A stretch of 64,000 nucleotides of DNA, taken from positions 310,001 to 374,000 of the forward strand of contig NZ_LTAW01000001.1 in the NCBI RefSeq assembly GCF_001639725.1, read 5' to 3'. Shown here piece by piece: positions 1 to 9,660 of this stretch. The notes under the pieces are model-generated. The model was not told the DNA's origin and did not search any database. It was given only the letters and a program-made list of their open reading frames with translations. The position numbers were made by a program, and so were the translations under genes. How positions within the stretch are numbered: position 1 is the first letter of the stretch; each line of letters starts with the position of its first letter. The DNA is from Marinomonas atlantica. Its GTDB lineage: Bacteria; Pseudomonadota; Gammaproteobacteria; Pseudomonadales; Marinomonadaceae.

Positions 1-2828
1 TTTTGACGCTCGTGGTTGTCTTGGAAGTTCTTCTGCCATTCAGATGGCTGAGATACTTTCTCAACTTGCACTGCGGTCACCTTATACTCAGGACAGTTAG
101 TTGCCCAGTCTGAGTTATTGGTTGTGATCACGTTTGCGCCACTGCCTGGGTGATGGAATGTTGTGTATACCACACCTGGCTGCATACGCTCAGCAACACG
201 CGCACGAAGAACTGTTTGACCTGCGCGGCTGGTAATGCCCAACCAATCGCCTGTCTTAATGCCGCGTTCTTCAGCATCGTGGGGATGAATGTCTAGAATA
301 TCTTCATCATGCCACGCTTGGTTGTCTGTACGACGTGTTTGAGCACCTACGTTGTATTGGCTCAAAATACGGCCGGTTGTTAGCAACAATGGGAAGCGGC
401 CGTTGGCACGCTCTGTTGTTGGTACAAACTCCGTTACAGCGAACAGTGCTTTACCTTCGTCACCGATAGGGAAGCTTTCAGTGTGCATGATCGGTGATCC
501 CATCGGGAATTCATCGTTACATGGCCACTGTAAACTGCCGTGTTTTTCTAGCATATCGTAGCTAACGTTGGCGAAGCTTGGCGTCAATTGCGCAATCTCA
601 TCCATGATCTCAGATGGGTGAGCGTAGTTCATTGGGTAGCCAAGAGCATTTGAAAGCTCAACCGTTACTTCCCAATCTTCTTTGCCTGCAACCGGTGGCA
701 TCACTTTGCGAACGCGGTTGATACGACGTTCTGCGTTAGTGAAGGTACCGTTCTTCTCTAGGAAAGTAGACCCTGGTAGTAATACGTGAGCAAACTTCGC
801 TGTTTCGTTTAAGAAAATGTCTTGTACGATCAAGCAATCCAATGCAGATAGAGCAGCTTCAACGTGCTGTGTGTTCGGATCAGACTGAGCGATGTCTTCG
901 CCTTGAACGTACATGGCGCGGAATTCTCCAGACAAGGCTGCATCGAACATATTAGGAATACGCAGACCTGGTTCATCGTCTAGTTGTACGCCCCATACTT
1001 TTTCAAAGCGAGCACGGGCAACAGCGTCAGAAACGTGCTGGTAACCTGGTAACTCGTGTGGGAAAGAACCCATGTCACAAGAACCTTGTACGTTGTTCTG
1101 ACCACGTAATGGGTTTACGCCCACGCCTTCACGACCCATGTTGCCTGTCGCAAGTGCAAGGTTAGCAATGCCCATTACAGTCGTTGAGCCTTGGCTGTGT
1201 TCTGTTACACCTAGACCGTAGTAGATTGACGCGTTTTTCGCCGTTGCGAACTTGCGAGCAGCTTCACGTACTTTCTCTGCTTTAACGCCAGTGATCTCTT
1301 CTACGTTTTCAGGTGCGTGACGCTCTTCGATGATGAACTCACGCCATTTCGCGTAGGCATCGCCTTCACAACGAGATGCAATGAAGTCTTTATCTTCATA
1401 ACCTTCCGTCACTACCACGTGTGCAAGAGCATTCACCATAGCAACATTCGTACCCGGACGTAGAGGCAAGTGCGTTGAATTGCCTAAGTGAGGTGTGCTC
1501 AAAAGGTCGATTTCACGTGGATCAGCTACGATCAAGCTCGCACCTTCACGAAGACGGCGACGCATTAGCGAGCCGAATACTGGGTGAGCGTCTGTTGGGT
1601 TAGCACCGATAACAAGAATACAATCCGAGAACATAACCGAGTCGAATGTTTGCGTACCCGCAGATTCACCCAGAGTTTGTTTAAGACCGTAGCCGGTCGG
1701 GCTGTGACATACGCGTGCACAAGTATCGGTATTGTTGTTACCGAAGGCCGCACGAATCAGTTTTTGGACCAAGTACGTTTCTTCGTTAGTACAACGAGAA
1801 GACGTAATACCACCGATACTTTCACGGCCGTATTGTGCTTGAATTTCTTTTAGACGTTTTGCCGCAAAACCAATTGCTTCTTCCCAGCTTACTTCTTTCC
1901 AAGGCTGGTCGATGGAATCACGAATCATTGGCGCTTTAATGCGGTCTTTATGCGTTGCGTAACCGAATGCGAAACGTCCTTTAACACATGAGTGACCGTG
2001 GTTGGCGTCGCCTTCTTTCGCTGGCACCATACGTACTAACTGATCGCCTTTCATTTCTGCTTTGAAAGAACAACCTACACCACAGTAAGCACATGTTGTT
2101 GTGACGCTGTGTTCTGGTGTGCCCATGTCAATGACAGAGTTTTCCATCAGTGTTGCGGTCGGACAAGCTTGCACACAAGCACCACACGACACACATTCCG
2201 AATCAAGGAAATCTTCGTCTTGGCCCGCAGCGACTTTAGAGTCGAAGCCGCGTCCGTCGATCGTCAGTGCAAACGTACCTTGTACTTCTTCACAGGCGCG
2301 TACACAGCGTGAACAAACGATACACTTACTCGCATCGAAGGTGAAATAAGGGTTTGACTGGTCTTTTGGTGCATCTAGGTGGTTATTGCCGTCAAAGCCG
2401 TAACGCACTTCACGTAGACCTACTGCCCCCGCCATGTCCTGTAGTTCACAGTCACCGTTTGCTGGACAAGTCAGACAATCTAGCGGGTGATCGGAAATGT
2501 ACAGTTCCATGATGTTACGACGAAGCTTCGCAAGCTTGTCGTTTTGAGTCGTGACTTTCATGCCAGCATCAACAGGTGTTGTACATGAAGCAGGTGTGCC
2601 ACGGCGACCTTCAATCTGAACCGCACAAATGCGGCAAGAACCGAAAGCTTCTAGATTATCGCTGGCACACAATTTAGGGATATTAATGTCGTGAAGTGCG
2701 GCTGCACGCATCACAGACGTACCTTCTGGTACGGTGATTTCCACGCCATCGATTTCCAGTGTTACCATCTTCTCGCTGAGAGAAGCTGGTGTACCGTAGT
2801 CTTTGTTAGGGTCAAAATGTTGCAACAT
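1..2828 (-). CDS. fdsA: NAD-dependent formate dehydrogenase, alpha (molybdenum) subunit, 3' end cut by window
   Basis: Catalytic subunit that oxidises formate to CO2 at a Mo-bis-MGD centre and passes electrons through Fe-S clusters to FdsB; cytoplasmic. About 942 residues are present and the C-terminus lies beyond the left edge. Visible in order: NuoG-like 2Fe-2S domain (C54, C65, C68, C82), a further cluster region (H114, C118, C121, C127), two 4Fe-4S motifs (C169-C179 and C212-C222), the CAYCGVGC motif of the molybdopterin domain (from C246), then ARVCHSP with C374, the expected Mo ligand. That codon is TGT, so this is the cysteine and not the selenocysteine form. The ATG lies 2 bp after the fdsB stop and a GGAGG precedes it. 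Third gene of fdsGBA; fdsC and fdsD would be expected further left. Confidence 0.96.
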   Translation of the reverse strand, partial: MLQHFDPNKDYGTPASLSEKMVTLEIDGVEITVPEGTSVMRAAALHDINIPKLCASDNLEAFGSCRICAVQIEGRRGTPASCTTPVDAGMKVTTQNDKLAKLRRNIMELYISDHPLDCLTCPANGDCELQDMAGAVGLREVRYGFDGNNHLDAPKDQSNPYFTFDASKCIVCSRCVRACEEVQGTFALTIDGRGFDSKVAAGQDEDFLDSECVSCGACVQACPTATLMENSVIDMGTPEHSVTTTCAYCGVGCSFKAEMKGDQLVRMVPAKEGDANHGHSCVKGRFAFGYATHKDRIKAPMIRDSIDQPWKEVSWEEAIGFAAKRLKEIQAQYGRESIGGITSSRCTNEETYLVQKLIRAAFGNNNTDTCARVCHSPTGYGLKQTLGESAGTQTFDSVMFSDCILVIGANPTDAHPVFGSLMRRRLREGASLIVADPREIDLLSTPHLGNSTHLPLRPGTNVAMVNALAHVVVTEGYEDKDFIASRCEGDAYAKWREFIIEERHAPENVEEITGVKAEKVREAARKFATAKNASIYYGLGVTEHSQGSTTVMGIANLALATGNMGREGVGVNPLRGQNNVQGSCDMGSFPHELPGYQHVSDAVARARFEKVWGVQLDDEPGLRIPNMFDAALSGEFRAMYVQGEDIAQSDPNTQHVEAALSALDCLIVQDIFLNETAKFAHVLLPGSTFLEKNGTFTNAERRINRVRKVMPPVAGKEDWEVTVELSNALGYPMNYAHPSEIMDEIAQLTPSFANVSYDMLEKHGSLQWPCNDEFPMGSPIMHTESFPIGDEGKALFAVTEFVPTTERANGRFPLLLTTGRILSQYNVGAQTRRTDNQAWHDEDILDIHPHDAEERGIKTGDWLGITSRAGQTVLRARVAERMQPGVVYTTFHHPGSGANVITTNNSDWATNCPEYKVTAVQVEKVSQPSEWQKNFQDNHERQ

Positions 2829-2830
2829 AA

Positions 2831-4405
2831 TTAGACCTCCTTCGCTTGGGTCGCTGAAACTGCGTTCTTAACGAAGTCCTCAGTAAAGTGTTTCATGGCA
2901 CTCTGTACTGGGAATGGCGTCATACCGCCCATGGCACAAAGAGAACCGTCTAACATCGTCTCACATAGGTCAGACAACAACTCCATGTTTGCGTCGACGT
3001 TCTTACCTTCGCGAATACGGTCGATCACTTCGACACCACGTGTAGAACCGATACGGCATGGGGTACATTTACCGCAAGACTCAGCAACACAGAACTCCAT
3101 AGAGAAGCGTGCCTGTTCACTCATATCAACCGTGTCGTCAAACATGACAACGCCGCCGTGACCAAGAACCGCATCTTTCTGGCTAAATTCTTCATAGCCT
3201 AGTGGTGTATCCCACTGGCCTTCGTGCAGGTATGCCCCCAAAGGGCCACCTACTTGCACCGCACGTAATGGACGACCATTGCGTGTGCCACCACCGAATT
3301 CGAACATCAGTTCGTTCAGTGTAGGACCAAATGCCAATTCCACCAAGCCGCCGAACTTAACGTTACCCGCTACTTGGAATGGCAGCGTACCGCGAGAACG
3401 GCCAACGCCGACATCGGCATAGGCTTTCGCGCCTTTGTCCATAATGAATGGCACAGCCGCTAAAGACAGTACGTTGTTAACCACGGTGGGTTGACCGAAT
3501 AGGCCGACAATCGCTGGCAATGGTGGCTTCGCACGCACTAGGCCGCGTTTGCCTTCTAAACTTTCTAGTAGTGACGTTTCTTCACCACAGATGTAAGCAC
3601 CAGCACCCATACGCACTTCTAGGTCGAAGTGGTTGCCGCTGCATAGAATATCGGCACCTAGCAAGTTGTTTTCGTATGCCGTTTTGATCGCCAGGTTCAA
3701 GTTTTCAATTGAAAGCGGGTATTCAGAGCGACAGTAGATGTAGCCTTGTGTTGCGCCAACAGCAAGACCTGCAATGGTCATGCCTTCAATCAGCATGTAT
3801 GGGTCACATTCCATTACCAAACGGTCTGCAAATGTGCCTGAGTCACCTTCGTCGGCGTTACATACGATGTATTTTTGATTCTTTGGAGATTCAACATCCA
3901 GAACCGTCTGCCATTTGATGCCAGTCGGGAACGCTGCACCGCCACGACCACGAAGGCCAGATTCTTTGACGGCATCAACGATTTGTTGAGAAGAAAGTTT
4001 AATGGCGTTTTCTAGACCTTTAAAACCGTCGTTGGCTTGGTAATCTTCAAGCGACACTGGGTTAGTGATGCCTAGGCGTGCAAACGTGAAACGCTCTTGA
4101 CGTTTTAGGTAAGGAATTTCTTCAACTAAACCTAATGCTAGAGCGTGCTCTACGTCGCCTTTCCAGAATTCCGCTGCAAACAAAGACTCAATGTCGCCTT
4201 CTTTGACCGGTCCGAAACCGTAACGACCTGCTTCGGTATCCACTTCTACAAGTGGTTCGATCCAGTAAAGGCCACGGGTACCATTGCGACGTACTTCGAC
4301 GTCGACTTTATGTTCTTCAGCAACGATCTCAATCAGACGCGCAATGCGATCCGCACCGCGAGCTTTGGCGGTCGTGTCAGAAGGAACGTGAATGCGAAAT
4401 GTCAT
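2831..4405 (-). CDS. fdsB: NAD-dependent formate dehydrogenase, beta (FMN/NADH) subunit
   Basis: NuoF-like diaphorase subunit that takes electrons from FdsA and reduces NAD+. The 524 residues start with a thioredoxin-like 2Fe-2S-type domain (about 1-110), followed by the FMN/NADH-binding domain with GRGGAAFP near residue 154 and the GAGAYICGEETSL stretch, and end with a 4Fe-4S motif CGKCTPC near 441-447 plus a fourth Cys near 488. Length and domain order fit FdsB. The start ATG shares one base with the fdsG stop (TAATG), implying translational coupling. NuoF of complex I is the alternative family, but the FdsA neighbour with a formate-type Mo site settles the role. Confidence 0.96.
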   Translation of the reverse strand: MTFRIHVPSDTTAKARGADRIARLIEIVAEEHKVDVEVRRNGTRGLYWIEPLVEVDTEAGRYGFGPVKEGDIESLFAAEFWKGDVEHALALGLVEEIPYLKRQERFTFARLGITNPVSLEDYQANDGFKGLENAIKLSSQQIVDAVKESGLRGRGGAAFPTGIKWQTVLDVESPKNQKYIVCNADEGDSGTFADRLVMECDPYMLIEGMTIAGLAVGATQGYIYCRSEYPLSIENLNLAIKTAYENNLLGADILCSGNHFDLEVRMGAGAYICGEETSLLESLEGKRGLVRAKPPLPAIVGLFGQPTVVNNVLSLAAVPFIMDKGAKAYADVGVGRSRGTLPFQVAGNVKFGGLVELAFGPTLNELMFEFGGGTRNGRPLRAVQVGGPLGAYLHEGQWDTPLGYEEFSQKDAVLGHGGVVMFDDTVDMSEQARFSMEFCVAESCGKCTPCRIGSTRGVEVIDRIREGKNVDANMELLSDLCETMLDGSLCAMGGMTPFPVQSAMKHFTEDFVKNAVSATQAKEV

Positions 4406-4902
4406 TAAAGAATCTCCACTCGATCGGTTTTAAGGCCTTCAACTAATTCATCGAAGCGTGTTGCGTCGACGTCAGCATGAATGTCGTCACCCACACGAAT
4501 AGATGGGCCACAAGAACAGTTACCTAAGCAGTAAACTGGCTCTAGGGTAATGTTACGGTCGGCCGTGGTTTGGTGGTAGTCCACACCTAGGGTCGCTTTA
4601 ACATGAGATTCTAGCGCACGAGAACCTTGCGCTTGGCAAGCCTCTGCACGGCAAATCTCAACAACGTGGCGTCCTGGCTGATGTGTACGAAAATGGTGGT
4701 AGAAGCTGATCACACCATGAACTTCTGCACGAGTTAACTTCAACGCCTGAGCGATCAAGGAAACAGCCTCTTCAGGAACATAAGAAAAACGGTCCTGAAT
4801 AGCGTGTAGAATCGGTAATAGAGCTCCTGGCTTGGATTTGAGCTCATCAATGATGGCCTGGGCAGTTACTGGCTCCCATGCAACTGCTTTAGATGTAGTC
4901 AT
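4405..4902 (-). CDS. fdsG: NAD-dependent formate dehydrogenase, gamma (2Fe-2S) subunit
   Basis: NuoE-like electron-transfer subunit of the cytoplasmic formate dehydrogenase. The 165-residue protein carries the thioredoxin-fold 2Fe-2S signature C84-x4-C89 and C125-x3-C129, and an N-terminal helical region with YVPEEAV typical of NuoE. It is the first gene of the fdsGBA operon. A strong ribosome site (AGGAGG, spaced for the ATG) supports the start. The operon diverges from pntAB, so formate-derived NADH and transhydrogenase-made NADPH could be metabolically linked, though the sequence shows no shared regulator. Confidence 0.95.
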   Translation of the reverse strand: MTTSKAVAWEPVTAQAIIDELKSKPGALLPILHAIQDRFSYVPEEAVSLIAQALKLTRAEVHGVISFYHHFRTHQPGRHVVEICRAEACQAQGSRALESHVKATLGVDYHQTTADRNITLEPVYCLGNCSCGPSIRVGDDIHADVDATRFDELVEGLKTDRVEIL

Positions 4903-5197
4903 TGTATTTCCTCCTGTCGCCCAGCTACAAAATTGAGTTCGTAATCTGGTGGAAATGTTACTTATTATTGTAGCGGTTAATGCGTTTAACAGCAGTGTAG
5001 TTCAGTTAAGGTTCTCTTGCAGAACCTTCACCAGTCAACTGCTACTTATACCGCTGTCAAGAGTTTAAAGCTGATGCGCACATTAGCACAGGTCGATTCT
5101 GCTTATTTATCTTATTACGACACATTCAAGTGCTTGGGCGTATTTAATTTTCAAAAATACTGCTTCATGAAAAGGTGCTTGATTTTTGCACAAAGTG

Positions 5198-5240
5198 TTG
5201 TCTTAGGTCATGACTTGTGTAAAATTGGCATGCCAATTTT
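5198..5240 (+). promoter_or_regulatory. Candidate pntA promoter with 20-bp palindromic operator
   Basis: A TTGTCT box (5198-5203) and TAAAAT box (5220-5225) are 16 bp apart on the plus strand. Positions 5221-5240 form a perfect 20-bp palindrome, AAAATTGGCATGCCAATTTT, covering the -10 and the likely start of transcription. That position suits a dimeric repressor. No regulator gene is adjacent, so the protein is unknown. Confidence 0.5.
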
Positions 5241-5314
5241 GGTTTAACAAATAAATTCACAACTACAAACACAAAAGTTACAAAAATATAAAAATCGTCG
5301 TAATCACGACCTGT

Positions 5315-5422
5315 CCTGACGCTTGCGTGCAAGATTCGTCAGGGGAGCTGGTTTCTAATTGCCTACACCCCAATATTGGGCGATAGTCCACATAAATGTC
5401 ATGAATGGCACTATTGTGGGAC
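5315..5422 (+). promoter_or_regulatory. Structured 5' leader of pntA
   Basis: Three inverted repeats lie in series between the candidate promoter and pntA. They are CCTGACG/CGTCAGG (5315-5321/5337-5343) enclosing CTTG/CAAG, the palindrome CCCAATATTGGG (5369-5380), and GTCCACA pairing with TGTGGGAC with one bulge (5386-5392/5415-5422). The pntA start has only a weak Shine-Dalgarno. Together they suggest a folded leader of about 240 nt. I recognise no known riboswitch class in it. Confidence 0.4.
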
Positions 5423-5474
5423 AAATTAGAACAAAATACGGCTAAAACTCGGACAAAATAAGTGCGGCATCATT

Positions 5475-7043
5475 ATGAAGATAGGAATACCGAAAGAGAT
5501 TGAAGACGGCGAGCTGCGGGTAGCCATGACCCCAGCAGTCGCTGAGAGGGTCAAGAAGCTAGGCTTCGACTTGGTGATTGAGAGCGGCGCAGGTGCGGCA
5601 GCTTCTTATTCAGACGAGGCGTATCTAGCGGCAGGCGTTGAAGTGACCAGTGATACAAAAGCACTGTGGCACGATTCAGACGTTTTGATTAAAGTTCGTC
5701 CACCGGTTGAACACCCAGAGCTAGGCTTTTATGGCATTGAGCTTTTGGGTCAAAACCAGACACTCATTAGTACCCTCTATCCAGCGCAGAACTCAGTGAA
5801 GCTAAATCAATTAGCTGAACGAGGCACAAATGCTGTCGCTTTGGATGCCGTACCGCGTATTTCCCGTGCGCAAAAAATGGACGTATTGAGCTCCATGGCG
5901 AACATTGCGGGTTACCGTGCTGTCGTTGAAGCTGCGCAACATTTTGGCCGTTTTTTCACGGGTCAAATCACCGCCGCTGGTAAAGTTCCACCAGCGAAAG
6001 TACTTGTCATTGGTGCCGGCGTCGCAGGTCTTGCGGCCATTGGTGCAGCGAAAAGTATGGGTGCGATTGTTCGTGCGTTCGATACGCGTCCTGAAGTAAA
6101 AGAACAAGTCGAAAGTATGGATGCGGAATTCCTAGAATTGGATTTCGATGACGAAGACGGCAGTGGCGAAGGCGGTTACGCCAAAGTCATGAGCCCTGAG
6201 TTCATCGCCGCAGAAATGGCGCTTTTTGCTGAACAAGCAAAAGAAGTCGACATTATTATTACTACCGCATTGATTCCGGGCAAGCCAGCACCAGAACTGA
6301 TCACTGAAGAAATGGTTCGTTCTATGAAACCAGGCAGTGTCATCGTTGACTTGGCAGCGGAAACCGGTGGTAACTGTAAGCTTACGAAAGCGAACGAAGT
6401 GGTTCAGGCGCACGGTGTTACGTTGGTGGGGTACACAAACTTGCCAAGCCGTATGGCCGCACAATCTAGCCAGCTGTTCGCAACCAATATCTATCACCTG
6501 TTAACAGAATTGTGCCCGAACAAAGATGGTCAGATTGATCTGAACATGGAAGACGAAGTCATCCGTGGTGCAACGGTTGTGAAACAAGGCAACATCACTT
6601 GGCCACCACCGGCGCCACGTTTATCTGCAGCACCAAAAGCGGATGTCAGTGAGCCTTTGCCGGAGGCGAAATCAGACGCTAAAAAAGAAGAAAAGAAACC
6701 GAGTGCCTTTGGGTTCCTTATTCCTGTCTTCCTTGTTGGTGCTTTGCTAATGGGTGTCGGCAGTGTCGCGCCGGCTGAGTTCATGGGTCATTTAACCGTC
6801 TTTGTGTTGTCGTGCTTCGTCGGTTACATGGTGGTTTGGGGAGTTAGCCACTCACTTCATACACCACTTATGAGTGTGACCAATGCCATCAGTAGTATCA
6901 TCGTAGTCGGTGCGTTGACACAGGTTTCGAACGATAGTCCGATCGTTGCGATACTGGCTGCTTTGGCCATCTTTATTACCAGCATCAACATCGTCGGTGG
7001 CTTTGCCGTGACGCATCGTATGCTGAAAATGTTCCGTAAGTAG
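5475..7043 (+). CDS. pntA: NAD(P) transhydrogenase subunit alpha
   Basis: Proton-translocating transhydrogenase subunit carrying the NAD(H)-binding domain I plus part of the membrane domain. With PntB it uses the proton gradient to move hydride from NADH to NADP+. The 522 residues match the long E. coli-type PntA: an alanine-dehydrogenase-like N-terminal part starting MKIGIPKE, the dinucleotide motif GAGVAGL near residue 178, an acidic/lysine linker near 390-410 ([13 protein letters not shown]), then four membrane helices to the C-terminus. The next gene, pntB, begins 9 bp after the stop. The upstream leader is unusually long and structured. Confidence 0.97.
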   Translation: MKIGIPKEIEDGELRVAMTPAVAERVKKLGFDLVIESGAGAAASYSDEAYLAAGVEVTSDTKALWHDSDVLIKVRPPVEHPELGFYGIELLGQNQTLISTLYPAQNSVKLNQLAERGTNAVALDAVPRISRAQKMDVLSSMANIAGYRAVVEAAQHFGRFFTGQITAAGKVPPAKVLVIGAGVAGLAAIGAAKSMGAIVRAFDTRPEVKEQVESMDAEFLELDFDDEDGSGEGGYAKVMSPEFIAAEMALFAEQAKEVDIIITTALIPGKPAPELITEEMVRSMKPGSVIVDLAAETGGNCKLTKANEVVQAHGVTLVGYTNLPSRMAAQSSQLFATNIYHLLTELCPNKDGQIDLNMEDEVIRGATVVKQGNITWPPPAPRLSAAPKADVSEPLPEAKSDAKKEEKKPSAFGFLIPVFLVGALLMGVGSVAPAEFMGHLTVFVLSCFVGYMVVWGVSHSLHTPLMSVTNAISSIIVVGALTQVSNDSPIVAILAALAIFITSINIVGGFAVTHRMLKMFRK

Positions 7044-7052
7044 GAGACGACA

Positions 7053-8462
7053 ATGAACTTTGGAGTAATGACGGCTGCCTACATCGGAGCCAGCGCCTTA
7101 TTTATCATGGCACTGGGTGGCTTAAGCCACCAAGAAAGCGCACGCCGCGGTAACATCTACGGCATTTTAGGTATGGTATTGGCAATGGTTGTGACCATTG
7201 CTGGTGCGGTGACGGACAACTACGGTTTGCTACTATTGGGTCTTGTGCCGGGTGGTATCATCGGTTATGTCTTGGCAAAACGCGTTGAAATGACGTCGAT
7301 GCCAGAATTGGTGGCGATTCTACACAGCTTAGTAGGTTTAGCGGCAGTGTTCGTTGGTTTTGCCAATGCCCTAGGCCACGGTGCTTACGAGTCGGTTGTA
7401 GCGCAGCGTATTCATGATGTCGAAACCTCTTTAGGTATCTTCATTGGTGCGATTACCTTTACGGGTTCTTTGGTTGCTTACCTTAAATTAAGCGGCAAAG
7501 TGTCGGGTAATCCACTGCAGTTACCTGGTCGTCATATGATGAACCTAGCGATTGTATTGGTTTCTCTTTACCTGATTGTTGAGTTTGCAGCGGTAGGCGC
7601 GACTGACGGTATGATGTACTTATACATCATTACATTGCTTGCCTTGGTATTTGGTGCGCATCTGGTTGTAGCGATCGGTGGTGCGGATATGCCAGTAGTT
7701 GTGTCGATGCTGAACTCTTACTCTGGTTGGGCGGCAGCGGCCATGGGCTTCATGCTAGGTAACGATCTACTTATCGTAGTCGGTGCACTAGTGGGTAGTT
7801 CAGGTGCGATTCTGTCCTACATCATGTGTCGAGCAATGAACCGTAAATTCTTGAACGTTATCCTAGGTGGTATCGGTAGCAAGAAGAAAAAATCGACGCC
7901 TGCAGCGGGTGCGGCAGCAGAAGAGCAAGGTGAGATTGTTGAGATTCAGACAGAAGAAGCCGCTCATATGCTGGAGTCTGCTAAAGAAGTCATGATCATC
8001 CCTGGTTACGGTATGGCTGTTGCGCAAGCACAGCACACAGTTTACGAGATCACTAAGAAACTACGTGAGAAAGGCGTCAATGTTCGCTTTGGTATCCACC
8101 CAGTAGCGGGTCGTATGCCAGGTCACATGAACGTATTGCTAGCGGAAGCGAAAGTGCCTTACGACATCGTTTACGAAATGGACGAAATCAACGAAGATTT
8201 CCCGAAAGTAGACGTATCTGTTGTAATCGGTGCGAACGATATCGTTAACCCTGCTGCGAATGACGTAGAAGACAGCCCAATTGCCGGTATGCCTGTACTT
8301 GAGCCATGGAAAGGTAAGCACACCATCGTACTGAAACGTGGTATGAGTCGTGGTTACGCGGGTGTCGAAAACCCACTGTTCTTCAAAGACAACACTCGTA
8401 TGCTTTTCGGTGACGCGAAGCAAACAGTGGACGCTTTGCTAAAGCACTTGTCTGCTGACTAA
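7053..8462 (+). CDS. pntB: NAD(P) transhydrogenase subunit beta
   Basis: Membrane and NADP(H)-binding subunit of the proton-pumping transhydrogenase in the inner membrane. The 469 residues show about nine hydrophobic helices up to residue 260, a charged linker (about 270-300), and the soluble domain III with the NADP-binding loop [11 protein letters not shown] near 315 and the later [10 protein letters not shown] motif. Length is normal for PntB. The gene follows pntA by 9 bp with an AGGAGA-like ribosome site and is closed by a strong terminator, so pntAB form a two-gene operon. Confidence 0.97.
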   Translation: MNFGVMTAAYIGASALFIMALGGLSHQESARRGNIYGILGMVLAMVVTIAGAVTDNYGLLLLGLVPGGIIGYVLAKRVEMTSMPELVAILHSLVGLAAVFVGFANALGHGAYESVVAQRIHDVETSLGIFIGAITFTGSLVAYLKLSGKVSGNPLQLPGRHMMNLAIVLVSLYLIVEFAAVGATDGMMYLYIITLLALVFGAHLVVAIGGADMPVVVSMLNSYSGWAAAAMGFMLGNDLLIVVGALVGSSGAILSYIMCRAMNRKFLNVILGGIGSKKKKSTPAAGAAAEEQGEIVEIQTEEAAHMLESAKEVMIIPGYGMAVAQAQHTVYEITKKLREKGVNVRFGIHPVAGRMPGHMNVLLAEAKVPYDIVYEMDEINEDFPKVDVSVVIGANDIVNPAANDVEDSPIAGMPVLEPWKGKHTIVLKRGMSRGYAGVENPLFFKDNTRMLFGDAKQTVDALLKHLSAD

Positions 8463-8480
8463 GTTCTTTAGGCAATAAAG

Positions 8481-8518
8481 AAAGCCCGAGGCATCGCTCA
8501 CGCCTCGGGCTTTTTTTT
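8481..8518 (+). terminator. Rho-independent terminator after pntB
   Basis: A perfect 12-bp stem, AAAGCCCGAGGC/GCCTCGGGCTTT (8481-8492 and 8502-8513), with a 9-nt loop and eight T residues from 8511. Confidence 0.93.
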
Positions 8519-8681
8519 GTTTATGAGTTCGAGTAGGTGGTAAGCCGATGTAAGACAAAAGCATTAATTCAAAGACTTAATTTAATCTAAGCTCTTGTTA
8601 AGAAGTCTTAATCAAAGTGAATGCTTCATAAGTTTTTGAGGATGCTAAGGTATCAAGTTTTAATAAATTGGGTATCTATTA

Positions 8682-9560
8682 ATGGAACTTTTAGAGCAAA
8701 TAGTCAATATTCTTCTTCCTGTTTTCATGGTTGTGCTATGTGGCTTTGTCTATTCCAAAATATCACCGACCGATATGTCTATTGCAAATAATTTAAATAT
8801 GAATTTGTTTGTACCGATCCTTATTTTCTCCGTTATGGGCAGTAAAGATTTTCAAATTCTTAGTTACCTTGGAGTGTTAGCGGCAGGTGTTTTTATTGTC
8901 TTGTTTTCTGGAGTCGCAGCGATACCAGTTGTCCGTATTATGGGTGTTAAGTGGCGTACATTCTTGCCACCTATGATGTTCAATAACATTGGTAACCTAG
9001 GCGTTCCCATTATTGTTTTGGCGTTTGGTGAATCGGCTCTCCCCGTCGCTATCGTGTTATTTATGGTTGAAAACCTACTACACTTTACTGTTGGTATGAA
9101 GATAGTAAACCCAAAGTCCAGTTTTATGCACGTGCTAAGAGTGCCTATAGTCGTGGCTTCACTTCTAGGTATTTTATTCAGTCTTTTAGGGTGGCACCTG
9201 CCAAAAACAATTCAAATATCAATGGATATGATGGGAAAGGTCTCGATTCCATTAATGCTATTTGCGCTTGGAGTTCGGATTAATGATGTTGATTTTGGTG
9301 AATGGAAAATCGGAGTAGTCGGTGGCATTCTCAGCCCAGTCACTGGTCTTGTTGGTGTTGCAATCATCGCTTTATTATTTGATTTCCCTGATATGTGGTT
9401 AGGCGTACTGGTGATTTTCGGGTGTTTACCGCCGGCCATTCTGAATTATATGGTTGCAGAGATCTATAATCAGGAAGCTCAAAAAGTGGCGAGTATTGTG
9501 ATGATCGGAAATTTGATGAGTATTCTCATCTTGCCTGTTGCATTGATTGTAGTGGTTTAA
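8682..9560 (+). CDS. AEC-family (auxin efflux carrier-like) transporter
   Basis: A 292-residue inner-membrane protein made almost wholly of hydrophobic helices, about ten, in two halves. The N-terminal NILLPVFMVVLCGF, the central MFNNIGNLGVPI and the C-terminal CLPPAILNYMVAE are typical of the AEC family (PF03547), whose bacterial members move small organic acids such as malate or malonate. The substrate cannot be read from sequence. It stands alone, closed off from pntB by that gene's terminator. It could be linked to the adjacent SDR/transketolase locus, but it lies on the other strand. Confidence 0.85.
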   Translation: MELLEQIVNILLPVFMVVLCGFVYSKISPTDMSIANNLNMNLFVPILIFSVMGSKDFQILSYLGVLAAGVFIVLFSGVAAIPVVRIMGVKWRTFLPPMMFNNIGNLGVPIIVLAFGESALPVAIVLFMVENLLHFTVGMKIVNPKSSFMHVLRVPIVVASLLGILFSLLGWHLPKTIQISMDMMGKVSIPLMLFALGVRINDVDFGEWKIGVVGGILSPVTGLVGVAIIALLFDFPDMWLGVLVIFGCLPPAILNYMVAEIYNQEAQKVASIVMIGNLMSILILPVALIVVV

Positions 9561-9592
9561 TGTCATTTAGTAGTGAAAGAGAGTTTGTTGCT

Positions 9593-9615
9593 AAAAAAAA
9601 CCCCGCGAGGCGGGG
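9593..9615 (-). terminator. Terminator of the transketolase/SDR operon
   Basis: CCCCGC-GAG-GCGGGG (9601-9615) is flanked on the plus strand by eight A residues (9593-9600), which read as a T tract on the minus strand. It sits just beyond the SDR stop. Confidence 0.88.
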
Positions 9616-9660
9616 CAAACTAAAAGCGAGTAACATGACGGAAAAGAGCTTTAAGTTCAC

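Larger units (their letters stand above)
4903..5474. other. Intergenic region between divergent fdsG and pntA
   Basis: This 572-bp stretch holds no convincing gene. It contains a candidate sigma70 promoter toward pntA, a perfect 20-bp palindrome over its -10 region, and a set of hairpins in the presumed pntA leader, all listed separately. The fds-side promoter was not identified with confidence. A possible 76-codon frame at 5017-5247 has no family resemblance and runs across the promoter and palindrome. Confidence 0.7.

Noticed and set aside
1700..1715. Possible selenocysteine at the formate dehydrogenase active site
   Set aside because: The codon at residue 374 is TGT (Cys), not TGA, and no SECIS hairpin is needed.
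1584..2349. Several plus-strand frames opposite fdsA
   Set aside because: They are antisense shadows of a strongly conserved gene and show no family features.
5017..5247. A 76-codon open frame between fdsG and pntA
   Set aside because: No family resemblance, poor start context, and it runs across a good promoter and a 20-bp palindrome.
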